Assembly (NCBI GenBank): GCA_023440105.1
Contig: JAEXSY010000029.1
Span: 1 to 5,238, forward strand
Source of the DNA: Bacillota bacterium
GTDB taxonomy: Bacteria > Bacillota > Clostridia > Clostridiales > Clostridiaceae
Length of the DNA stretch: 5,238 nt
Reading direction: 5' to 3'
Below are positions 1-5,238 of the stretch, one piece after another. Under the pieces are notes generated by a model, which did not search any database, was not told where the DNA came from, and was given only the letters and a program-made list of their open reading frames with translations. The stretch's first letter is position 1, and every line of letters begins with the position of its first letter. Position numbers and translations under genes: made by a program.

Positions 1-249
1 AGATATAGTAGTCTCTGTCTCAGTAGAAAAGTTATCAGGATATGTTGCAGTTACAATCATATCTCCATACTTTTCAGCCATTTTTTCAGCTGCTCTGAAT
101 TCTTCTTCACCTTGAGAAACGGTTCCAGTAATAATACCGATTTTATAATTCTCTTCTTCCACCTTATCCGGTGTCTTCTCCTCTCCTCTACAGCCTGCTA
201 AAGTCAACAGCATCATAAAACTTAAAATACCTGCAGCAAATCTCTTCAA
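1..249 (-). CDS. DUF3798-family lipoprotein, N-terminal part (gene runs off left edge)
   Basis: Only the first 83 codons are in the window. The protein starts at a TTG (247-249) placed 7 nt after a perfect GGGAGGT Shine-Dalgarno. Residues 1-20 form a lipoprotein signal peptide: MKRF, a hydrophobic stretch, then the lipobox LAGC with the acylated cysteine at position 20. A short charged linker (about 21-33) follows. The mature domain then begins with YKIGIITGTVSQGEEEF and continues through TYPDNF and an ETTIS stretch. From memory these match the start of the DUF3798 family of clostridial surface lipoproteins, which resemble type-1 periplasmic-binding proteins and often sit beside ABC-type transporter genes. 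The protein is therefore expected to be anchored outside the membrane and perhaps bind a small ligand; the ligand is unknown. It is separated from the upstream penicillin-binding protein gene by a terminator, so it is probably its own transcription unit. The lipoprotein call is firm; the family call is good but rests on about 50 mature residues. Confidence 0.82.
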   Translation of the reverse strand, partial: MKRFAAGILSFMMLLTLAGCRGEEKTPDKVEEENYKIGIITGTVSQGEEEFRAAEKMAEKYGDMIVTATYPDNFSTETETTIS

Positions 250-256
250 TATCTTT

Positions 257-263
257 ACCTCCC
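257..263 (-). promoter_or_regulatory. Shine-Dalgarno site of the DUF3798 lipoprotein
   Basis: On the minus strand the site reads GGGAGGT, 7 nt before the TTG at 247-249. It fixes the non-ATG start: the reading frame from this TTG gives a basic N-terminus directly followed by a hydrophobic segment and lipobox. The next in-frame ATG codons fall inside the hydrophobic segment and would destroy the signal peptide. Confidence 0.85.
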
Positions 264-271
264 TTTTTTTG

Positions 272-313
272 TTAGAATATATTCTTTAATATATATATGA
301 ATTAATATTCTAA
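272..313. repeat. Inverted repeats upstream of the lipoprotein gene
   Basis: A 9-bp inverted repeat is formed by TTAGAATAT (272-280) and ATATTCTAA (305-313), 24 bp apart. The proximal arm also belongs to a perfect 12-bp palindrome, AGAATATATTCT (274-285). The minus strand carries further AGAAT copies just upstream, near 309-323. The repeats lie between the terminator of the penicillin-binding protein gene and the ribosome site of the lipoprotein gene, and they overlap one of the candidate promoters. They could be an operator or a structured leader, but the surrounding DNA is so AT-rich that chance is a real alternative. Confidence 0.4.
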
Positions 314-314
314 A
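286..314 (-). promoter_or_regulatory. Weak candidate promoter for the lipoprotein gene (proximal)
   Basis: On the minus strand a TTTAGA hexamer (309-314) and a TATTAA hexamer (286-291) are separated by 17 bp. Each matches the housekeeping sigma consensus at four of six positions. The -35 overlaps one arm of the inverted repeat at 272-313. In DNA this AT-rich, matches of this quality occur by chance, so this is only one of two candidates. Confidence 0.25.
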
Positions 315-346
315 CATTCTATTAACTTTTAGTTTCGAATAATAAC

Positions 347-375
347 ATCTTACTATATTTATACTCATTTTACAA
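347..375 (-). promoter_or_regulatory. Weak candidate promoter for the lipoprotein gene (distal)
   Basis: On the minus strand TTGTAA (370-375) and TAAGAT (347-352) are 17 bp apart, each with four of six consensus matches. A start from here would give a leader of roughly 90 nt containing the inverted repeats at 272-313. The terminator at 421-470 implies that some promoter lies between about 420 and 260; I cannot decide which. Confidence 0.3.
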
Positions 376-420
376 TATATACCATTTATTTTTATATTAT
401 ACTCACCATAAATAAAGTAA

Positions 421-470
421 TAATAAAAAGTGCAAGGATCAGGTATTAAAATATACCACAACCTTGCACT
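421..470 (-). terminator. Intrinsic terminator after the class B PBP gene
   Basis: On the minus strand a 9-bp stem, AGTGCAAGG (462-470) paired with CCTTGCACT (429-437), encloses a second 5-bp helix, GGTAT (453-457) with ATACC (442-446), across a 4 x 4 internal loop. The outer stem is followed at once by TTTTATTA. There is no T tract on the other side, so it works only for the minus-strand transcript. It begins 24 nt after the PBP stop codon and separates that gene from the lipoprotein gene. Confidence 0.88.
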
Positions 471-494
471 CTGAAGCCTAATTTTACGTTTTTG

Positions 495-2144
495 TTAAAA
501 TTCTATTTCTTTTATACTCTTTAAAATATCTCTAAAAACTGGTACAGCTGTATTGCTACCCTGATACTCTATCCCTTCATCCTCAATCATATTAATATCA
601 GGAACCATAACAACCATAGTATAATATTTGTTATCCTTCTTAAAATAACCAGCAAACCAACCATACTCATGTTCAGTGTTGATTGTCTCTCCTGTTGCGG
701 AATCAACTAATTCTTCTGTTTTCTCTGAAGTACCAGTTTTACCACCCACCTCAATACCCTTTATGTTAGCAGCTACGCCCGTTCCATTTAAAACGGTGGT
801 TCTCATATATCCCTTGATTATATCTGCCGTTTCCCTAGATATAACCTTCTCTTTTGGAGTAGTAAAGCTCATTACTGTTTCGCCCTTGTTATTGGTTATT
901 TCATCTAACAACATTGGTTTAATATAATAGCCTTCATTTACTATGGCAGATAAGGATGCAGCTACTTGTATTATGGAAGCGTCGATACTTGATCCAAGGA
1001 TTAAGCTGTAACTATACTTCGCATTTGCTTTTCCTATTGTTTCTTCATCTAGATTAAGTATTTTCCCTAAATATCCTTGCTTCATAGAGAATTCTTTAAG
1101 CTGATCAGGAGTAAATTTATTGCCCAAATCAACAAAATAAGAATTACAGGATAAATTCAATGCCCTTTCCATGTTAACTATTCCATGAGCCTTCCCTTCA
1201 CAGCTATTAATTCCTACACAGTTATATACTGTATCCGTTTTAATCAAATTATTTTCCAATGCATATTCAGCAGTCATTAGCTTGTATGTAGAACCTGGCG
1301 GATACCCATTTTGATTAGCTGCAATGTTTATACTAGCATTATAATCATCCTTCTGTGCCATTGCCCTAATTTTACCTGTTTCAGCTTCTATTATAACCGC
1401 TCCAATTTGTTTGAATTTGCTAAAGCTATCATCTCTTAATACAGACTCTACAGTGTCCTGTAATTTTTTATTTATAGTCAAGGTAACGTAGGATAGCTCT
1501 GGAACCCTATAACCATCCTGCTTTATATAGCCGTTTTTATCTACTTGAACCATAGCCTGAAGGTATTCGTTATTCTCAACATAGCTGTCTAACTTTCTCT
1601 CTAATGACTCTTCGCCCTTCAAGTTATCCTCTGAATCTTTAATATTGGTAAGAATATTAACAATATTTGAGTTTGTTATATTATCTATAGCTTCTCTTTT
1701 AAAGACATATATTCCTTTTGTATCTTTAACTAAAGGAAGCAGCATTTCGTAGGATTCTGCATTTATTTTGTAATACCTGTTACCTGAGTTATCATTTAAG
1801 AGGCTGTTTATATCAAAATCCTCAATATTCTCTTTCATTATATAGTTTATAGTCAATAGCTTATCCATATTATTTTCATAGTTATTGAGCTTAAATAATC
1901 TAATATTTATAACTGCTACGTAATCATAAGAGTAACTTTGTAGATATTTTCCATCGGATGATAATACTTGATACTTTAAATTTGATATAGTTTCTCCATA
2001 ATTATACTGCTTTTCTGCCATGGACTTATAGTAAGCTCTTTTTATCAACTGAAAATATATAAGTCGTGCTGATAATAAAATAAATAAACTAACAGTAATT
2101 ATAAATAAAATTTTTATTCTTCTTTTATTTAAATTCCTATACAA
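495..2144 (-). CDS. Class B penicillin-binding protein (transpeptidase), PbpI/FtsI-like
   Basis: A 549-residue D,D-transpeptidase that cross-links peptidoglycan outside the membrane. Residues 1-10 are basic; one transmembrane segment spans about 11-31, giving the usual single-anchor topology. Residues about 35-215 are the non-catalytic N-terminal region. The penicillin-binding domain runs from about 220 to the end, with all three active-site motifs: SxxK as STYK (serine 285, lysine 288), SxN as SCN (332-334) and KTG (469-471), plus WFAGY (496-500). Cysteines 309 and 315 flank the region before SCN. There is no glycosyltransferase domain, so it is class B. The RGxxxDRxG-like motif usual after the anchor in FtsI-type proteins is not visible; the matching place reads VLSSDGKYL (60-68). 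Position downstream of udk parallels B. subtilis pbpI (PBP4b), a sporulation-associated class B PBP, but function in division, elongation or sporulation cannot be decided from sequence. The start is a TTG lying in the U tract of an upstream hairpin. Confidence 0.93.
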   Translation of the reverse strand: MYRNLNKRRIKILFIITVSLFILLSARLIYFQLIKRAYYKSMAEKQYNYGETISNLKYQVLSSDGKYLQSYSYDYVAVINIRLFKLNNYENNMDKLLTINYIMKENIEDFDINSLLNDNSGNRYYKINAESYEMLLPLVKDTKGIYVFKREAIDNITNSNIVNILTNIKDSEDNLKGEESLERKLDSYVENNEYLQAMVQVDKNGYIKQDGYRVPELSYVTLTINKKLQDTVESVLRDDSFSKFKQIGAVIIEAETGKIRAMAQKDDYNASINIAANQNGYPPGSTYKLMTAEYALENNLIKTDTVYNCVGINSCEGKAHGIVNMERALNLSCNSYFVDLGNKFTPDQLKEFSMKQGYLGKILNLDEETIGKANAKYSYSLILGSSIDASIIQVAASLSAIVNEGYYIKPMLLDEITNNKGETVMSFTTPKEKVISRETADIIKGYMRTTVLNGTGVAANIKGIEVGGKTGTSEKTEELVDSATGETINTEHEYGWFAGYFKKDNKYYTMVVMVPDINMIEDEGIEYQGSNTAVPVFRDILKSIKEIEF

Positions 2145-2187
2145 AAAAACACCTCCATTAAGATTATTAACTTAATAGAGGTGTTTT
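2143..2187 (-). terminator. udk terminator hairpin that overlaps the PBP ribosome site and start codon
   Basis: On the minus strand the arms AACACCTCTATTAAG (2171-2185) and CTTAATGGAGGTGTT (2148-2162) pair over 15 bp around an 8-nt loop (2163-2170); two more A-U pairs extend the base to 2146/2187. The stem is followed by a run of seven T from 2149 to 2143, the first four of which can also pair with the A residues at the base. One position, 2156 with 2177, is a U-G wobble in minus-strand RNA but a C-A mismatch in plus-strand RNA, which supports minus-strand function. The hairpin starts 13 nt after the udk stop codon. Its 3' arm contains the GGAGGTG ribosome site of the PBP gene and its U tract runs into the TTG start, so it can act as a terminator, an attenuator or a translational block. 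Confidence 0.88.
2150..2156 (-). promoter_or_regulatory. Shine-Dalgarno of the PBP gene, buried in a hairpin arm
   Basis: The minus strand reads GGAGGTG, with GGAGG 7 nt before the TTG at 2142-2144, a normal spacing that decides this start. All seven bases are paired in the hairpin at 2143-2187 when the full leader is present. Only an RNA beginning within or after the loop, or one whose hairpin is opened, would expose the site. Confidence 0.85.
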
Positions 2188-2200
2188 AATACAGTTACAT

Positions 2201-2821
2201 TTATTTTTGTAAAATATGCTTAATATTTGCAGAAATTATATCTATTGCAACCTTGTTGTGTCCACCTTCAGGAACGATAAGGTCTGCATATCTTTTGGTT
2301 GGTTCAATAAATTGAAGATGCATAGGTCTAACAACAGTCAAATATTGATTAATTACAGAATCTACTGTACGACCTCTTTCATTTATATCTCTAACCAGTC
2401 TTCTTATTATCCTCACATCGGCATCGGTATCAACATATATTTTTATATCTAAAAGCTTTCTTATTTCTGGATCAGAAAGAACTAGAATTCCTTCAAGAAT
2501 TATAATATCTCTTGGTTCTACCTTTACTGTTTCCTCTTTTCTAGTATGAACAGAAAAATCATAAATTGGCTTTTCAATATCTTTTCCTTCTAGAAGTGAC
2601 TTTAGATGGGAAACTAATAGCTCATTATCAAAAGCATCAGGATGGTCATAGTTTGTCTTGACTCTTTCCTCCATGGAAAGATGACTTTGATCCTTATAAT
2701 AGGAGTCCTGTTCAATCATAGCTATACAGTCTTCGCTAAATTTGCTGCAAATCTCCTTTGCGACTGTACTTTTTCCTGAACCTGTACCTCCTGTTATTCC
2801 TATTAAGATAGGCTTCTTCAT
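2201..2821 (-). CDS. udk: Uridine kinase (uridine/cytidine kinase)
   Basis: Cytoplasmic P-loop kinase of the pyrimidine salvage pathway that phosphorylates uridine, and usually cytidine, to the monophosphate using ATP or GTP. At 206 residues it has the full family length (about 205-215). The Walker A loop is GGTGSGKST (11-19). The family signature DSYYKDQSHLS begins at residue 39 and is followed by TNYDHPDAFD (57-66). The lid-type region carries the arginine-rich RIIRRLVRDINERGR, and the C-terminal part has RPMHLQFIEPTKRYAD, a strong family match. The ATG directly abuts the TAA stop of the upstream U32 gene; its ribosome site (GGGGGAG, 7 nt before the ATG) lies within the end of that gene, indicating coupled translation. 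It is the last gene before the terminator hairpin. In B. subtilis greA follows udk in this cluster; here it does not. Confidence 0.97.
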   Translation of the reverse strand: MKKPILIGITGGTGSGKSTVAKEICSKFSEDCIAMIEQDSYYKDQSHLSMEERVKTNYDHPDAFDNELLVSHLKSLLEGKDIEKPIYDFSVHTRKEETVKVEPRDIIILEGILVLSDPEIRKLLDIKIYVDTDADVRIIRRLVRDINERGRTVDSVINQYLTVVRPMHLQFIEPTKRYADLIVPEGGHNKVAIDIISANIKHILQK

Positions 2822-4075
2822 TTAGTTGCTCCCCCTCTTTTCAATAGTAATTTCTGCTTTCTTTTCTTTAATCAGCATATCATTTTCTTTTAATTCAGTT
2901 TCACAGCTTATTGTATAAAGCATCTGAGCTTGAGGAGTGGATATAATTCTCTCTCCACTTAAGTTTTTAGGCTCTGCTATCTTAATTTCAAAACAATCAC
3001 CTACAGGTCTAAGGACTTCTACAGTATCATCCTCAAAAACCTTATTTCTCTGCTCAATGGTAGCAATATGATTTTTATTATCATAAGACTTCACTACCCC
3101 AACAATATCAAAGTCTCTTATATAGCTTGATGTCTCATATATTTGTTTATTTGTATCTCCAAAATAGAAGCCAGTATGATACTTTCTATGGGAAACCTTG
3201 TGAAGTAAATCCATCCATTTTTTCTGGAACTTGTAGTTATCAGGATCAGAGTAATAAGAATCAATAGCTTCTCTATAGGCTTTAACCACAGCTGCAACAT
3301 AATAGGAGCTCTTCATCCTTCCTTCTATCTTAAAGGAATATATACCACTCTTAAACAATTCCGGAATATGTTCTATCATACATAGATCCTTAGAATTCAT
3401 TATATAGGTACCATTCTCATCCTCAAATATTGGGTAATATTCACCAGGTCTCTTTTCTTCTACCAGGTAATACTTATATCTGCAGGGCTGTGCACAAGCG
3501 CCTCTGTTAGCATCTCTACCCGTTAAATAATTTGATAGGAGACATCTCCCAGAATAAGACATACACATAGAACCATGAACAAAAGCTTCTAAATCACAGC
3601 TTTCACTCAAGTTTTCTCTAACTGTCTTGATTTCACCAAAGGAAAGCTCTCTAGCTAAAACTATCCTCTTCACTCCATTTTTATGCCAGAACTCCGCAGA
3701 CTTCCAATTAACATTGTTTGCTTGAGTGCTTAGATGAATTTCAAGATCAGGAGCCACTTCTCTAGCAGTAACAATTATAGAAGGATCTGAGACAATTATG
3801 GCATCTACATTTGCTTTATGAAGATTTATAATATACTCTTCTAATCCGTTTAAATCATTATTGTGAGGAAAAACATTCATGGTTACATAAACTTGCTTTC
3901 CTCTATCATGGGCATATTTAACCCCTTCTATTATATCTTCTTCAGTAAAATTATCAGCAAAGGCACGAAGGTTTAATCTGCTACCACCCAAATATACGGC
4001 ATCTGCCCCAAAATCAATTGCTGTTTTTAGTTTTTCTAAATTCCCCGCAGGAGCCAAGAGCTCTGGTTTTCTCAT
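2822..4075 (-). CDS. trhP: U32 peptidase-family protein, predicted tRNA U34 hydroxylation protein TrhP (YrrO-like)
   Basis: A 417-residue member of the family historically called peptidase U32 (collagenase-like). Bacterial members of this branch, E. coli YegQ/TrhP and B. subtilis YrrN/YrrO, are known to be needed for 5-hydroxyuridine at position 34 of certain tRNAs, a prephenate-dependent process also needing Fe-S cluster assembly. The N-terminus PELLAPAGNLEKL and GADAVYLGG (23-31) begin a barrel-like domain. The complete PROSITE-type U32 signature is present at 163-181 (ExFxxGSMCxxxxGxCxLS). Cysteines 171 and 178, with 194 and 198 in GACAQPC, make a likely metal or Fe-S binding set. The C-terminal portion (about 320-410) looks like the small beta domain usual in YrrO-length proteins. 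The ATG overlaps the upstream methyltransferase stop as ATGA, and AAGGAGG lies 8 nt before it. Only one U32 gene is here, while B. subtilis has two. A protease role is a less likely alternative. Confidence 0.88.
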   Translation of the reverse strand: MRKPELLAPAGNLEKLKTAIDFGADAVYLGGSRLNLRAFADNFTEEDIIEGVKYAHDRGKQVYVTMNVFPHNNDLNGLEEYIINLHKANVDAIIVSDPSIIVTAREVAPDLEIHLSTQANNVNWKSAEFWHKNGVKRIVLARELSFGEIKTVRENLSESCDLEAFVHGSMCMSYSGRCLLSNYLTGRDANRGACAQPCRYKYYLVEEKRPGEYYPIFEDENGTYIMNSKDLCMIEHIPELFKSGIYSFKIEGRMKSSYYVAAVVKAYREAIDSYYSDPDNYKFQKKWMDLLHKVSHRKYHTGFYFGDTNKQIYETSSYIRDFDIVGVVKSYDNKNHIATIEQRNKVFEDDTVEVLRPVGDCFEIKIAEPKNLSGERIISTPQAQMLYTISCETELKENDMLIKEKKAEITIEKRGSN

Positions 4076-4722
4076 GTCTTTATCCTCCTTCTAGTAATTG
4101 CTATCCCATCCCCCATGGGAATTACTGAGGTTATCAAAGCAGGATTCGCATTTACTTCATCAAGATACTTTCTCATTCGTTTTACTATTGTTATTTTTCT
4201 TCTTTTTATTAATTCATCAGAAGCTACCATTCCTCTAAACAGAACATTATCAGCTACAATTACTCCGTCTTTACTAAGGAGCCTTAAACAATGGGGTAAA
4301 TAATGATTATAATGTCCCTGTCCTCCATCTAGAAAAATCATATCAAAAGTTCCTTCAAGACCTTCTAATATATCTAGTGCCTCTCCTTCAAGAATCTTAA
4401 TATTATTGTAACCATGCTTCATTATATTATCTTTAGCTAGAGCTATCATCCTAGAATCTCTTTCTATGGTTAGAATATCAACTTTATTATTCAAAGACTC
4501 ACTCATGAGTATGGATGAATAACCAATTGCTGTTCCTAATTCCAAAATTCTATTTGGCTGCTGAATGGCTGTAATTAATTCTAGAAATCTTGCTGTTTCT
4601 TTCTGTACTATAGGAATATTATTTTTTGAAGCATAATCCTCTAATTCTTCTAAAACCGGTAGATTATCTCTGATTAATCCCCTCAAATAATCTACCATAT
4701 AGTCATATGTAATGCCTTCCAT
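4072..4722 (-). CDS. trmR: SAM-dependent O-methyltransferase, predicted tRNA 5-hydroxyuridine methyltransferase TrmR (YrrM-like)
   Basis: A 216-residue class I methyltransferase of the metal-dependent, catechol-O-methyltransferase-like family 3. In B. subtilis YrrM (TrmR) methylates 5-hydroxyuridine at tRNA position 34 to 5-methoxyuridine. Numbering from the ATG, the SAM-binding motif I is ILELGTAIGYS (59-69), the acidic end of strand 2 is TIERD (85-89), and the likely metal ligands are D132 in FLDGGQGHY and D158-N159 in ADNVL. The C-terminus MGDGIAITRR is typical of the family. I chose the ATG at 4720-4722 because it lies 9 nt after AGGAG; a TTG one codon earlier has only 6 nt and would add a single residue. 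The ribosome site overlaps the mltG stop, and the 3' end overlaps the U32 gene by 4 nt. Pairing with that gene is the main reason for choosing a tRNA substrate over a small-molecule catechol. Confidence 0.88.
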   Translation of the reverse strand: MEGITYDYMVDYLRGLIRDNLPVLEELEDYASKNNIPIVQKETARFLELITAIQQPNRILELGTAIGYSSILMSESLNNKVDILTIERDSRMIALAKDNIMKHGYNNIKILEGEALDILEGLEGTFDMIFLDGGQGHYNHYLPHCLRLLSKDGVIVADNVLFRGMVASDELIKRRKITIVKRMRKYLDEVNANPALITSVIPMGDGIAITRRRIKT

Positions 4723-4731
4723 CAATCGTCT

Positions 4732-4736
4732 CTCCT
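4732..4736 (-). promoter_or_regulatory. Shine-Dalgarno deciding the trmR start
   Basis: AGGAG on the minus strand overlaps the TAG stop of mltG. Two adjacent starts follow, TTG at 4723-4725 (6 nt away) and ATG at 4720-4722 (9 nt away). Codon preference and spacing favour the ATG, but the difference is one residue. Confidence 0.65.
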
Positions 4737-5238
4737 AATAGCCAAATTCTTTTTTCTTTTGTAAGAAATCATTATAATCATTAGTAAAATAATGATTACC
4801 AGCTTCAGGGTTATACAAATAATATATGTATTCTGTAGTTTCAGGGTTTAAAGCAGCTCTGATAGCTTCTCTTCCTGGACTTGCGATAGGTCCAATAGGA
4901 AGTGTGTCTATTATATATGTATTATATGGAGAGACTATGTCTAGATCATTATAAGTTAAACTTTCCTTATGCTCTCCTAAAGCATATATTACCGTAGCAT
5001 CAATCTGCAGTTTCATTGGGATCTCTAATCTATTATTGATTACTGAAGCTATTGTACTCATTTCTTCAGCATTTTTAGCTTCTTTTTCGATCATCGAAGC
5101 CATAATTATGTATCTTTCAATTTCTTCTTTGGGAATTTGGGTATTCTGGTCGTTTGTTATCTCCTGTAAAACCTCTTCGAATCTTTTTAGCATAATTCTA
5201 ATAATATCCTCTGGAGCTGAATCCCTTTTAAACTCGTA
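4735..5238 (-). CDS. mltG: Endolytic murein transglycosylase MltG, C-terminal part (gene runs off right edge)
   Basis: The open frame enters at the window edge and gives 167 residues to the TAG stop; an internal ATG at 5191-5193 is not the start, because the frame upstream of it (YEFKRDSAPEDIIRI) continues the family sequence. MltG (YceG-like, B. subtilis YrrL) is a membrane-anchored lytic transglycosylase that cuts nascent glycan strands and is thought to end their polymerisation. In window numbering from the edge, the catalytic motif is SMIEKEA with the likely catalytic glutamate at residue 51. NNRL (68-71), LQIDATVIYALG (77-88), SPYNTY (103-108), LPIGPIASPG (113-122) and the closing GNHYFT (147-152) are all characteristic. 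The N-terminal membrane anchor and LysM-like region are outside the window. It is the most upstream gene seen here, 12 nt before trmR, so the operon promoter is off the window. Confidence 0.95.
   Translation of the reverse strand, partial: YEFKRDSAPEDIIRIMLKRFEEVLQEITNDQNTQIPKEEIERYIIMASMIEKEAKNAEEMSTIASVINNRLEIPMKLQIDATVIYALGEHKESLTYNDLDIVSPYNTYIIDTLPIGPIASPGREAIRAALNPETTEYIYYLYNPEAGNHYFTNDYNDFLQKKKEFGY

Noticed and set aside
255..461. Open frame of 68 codons on the minus strand in the intergenic region
   Set aside because: It starts at a TTG inside the terminator hairpin, has no ribosome site, has an AT-driven composition rich in I, Y and K, and ends at the lipoprotein ribosome site. It is not a credible gene.
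676..927. Plus-strand open frame of 83 codons inside the PBP gene
   Set aside because: It is antisense to the strongly conserved transpeptidase domain containing KTG, with no family resemblance.
2148..2187. Bidirectional use of the udk-PBP hairpin as a plus-strand terminator
   Set aside because: On the plus strand the stem has a C-A mismatch and is followed by only a short T run, and no plus-strand gene is present to need it.
2190..2219. Possible sigma-F-like promoter (GCATA, 15 bp, TGTAACTGTA) for the PBP gene on the minus strand
   Set aside because: The -35 fits the consensus but the -10 has several mismatches at key positions. RNA starting there would also still contain nearly the whole hairpin. 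It is too weak to list as a feature.
2216..2452. Plus-strand open frame of 78 codons inside udk
   Set aside because: It is antisense to well-conserved udk sequence, and its composition reflects the complementary codons.
3118..3300. Minus-strand open frame of 60 codons inside the U32 gene
   Set aside because: It is an alternative frame within a gene whose own frame carries a complete family signature.
4115..4303. Plus-strand open frame of 62 codons inside trmR
   Set aside because: It is antisense to the conserved C-terminal half of the methyltransferase.
4723..4725. TTG as the start of trmR
   Set aside because: An ATG follows immediately and has better spacing (9 nt) from the ribosome site; the TTG would add only one residue.
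5191..5193. ATG as the start of a short 152-residue mltG
   Set aside because: The frame stays open to the window edge and encodes conserved MltG residues upstream of this ATG, so the gene is truncated by the window rather than short.

Overview
The window reads as chromosomal DNA from a low-GC, AT-rich Gram-positive bacterium, most likely one of the Clostridia. The evidence is strong Shine-Dalgarno sites before every complete gene, TTG starts, a lipobox lipoprotein, and a gene order close to the Bacillus subtilis yrrL-yrrM-yrrN-yrrO-udk-greA-yrrS-pbpI (yrrR) region. All genes lie on the minus strand, so transcription runs from high to low coordinates. I see no mobile element, CRISPR array, tRNA or rRNA, and no frameshifted gene.

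In transcription order: (1) The right edge holds the C-terminal part of mltG, an endolytic murein transglycosylase (4735-5238). (2) A YrrM/TrmR-type O-methyltransferase follows (4072-4722). (3) A U32 'peptidase' family protein of the TrhP/YrrO type comes next (2822-4075). (4) Then udk, uridine kinase (2201-2821). These four are tightly packed, with a 12-nt gap, a 4-nt ATGA overlap and a directly abutting TAA-ATG junction, so they very probably share one mRNA whose promoter lies outside the window. The methyltransferase and U32 protein form a likely two-step tRNA wobble-uridine pathway: U34 to 5-hydroxyuridine, then 5-methoxyuridine.

After udk comes a 56-nt gap and a class B penicillin-binding protein (495-2144), which matches the position of pbpI in B. 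subtilis, but greA and yrrS are absent. Most of this gap is filled by a long hairpin followed by seven U residues, an intrinsic terminator. The penicillin-binding protein's Shine-Dalgarno lies in the 3' arm of that hairpin, and its TTG start codon begins inside the U tract. Any transcript arriving from udk would either stop at the start codon or carry a sequestered ribosome site. This is the most interesting feature of the window.

A second, conventional terminator (421-470) closes the penicillin-binding protein gene. A 245-nt AT-rich intergenic region follows, with inverted repeats and only weak promoter candidates. The left edge holds the first 83 codons of a DUF3798-type lipoprotein, a predicted extracellular solute-binding-like protein, starting with TTG. 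I did not find a wholly new multi-gene system. The window is mainly a conserved housekeeping operon with one unusual regulatory junction.
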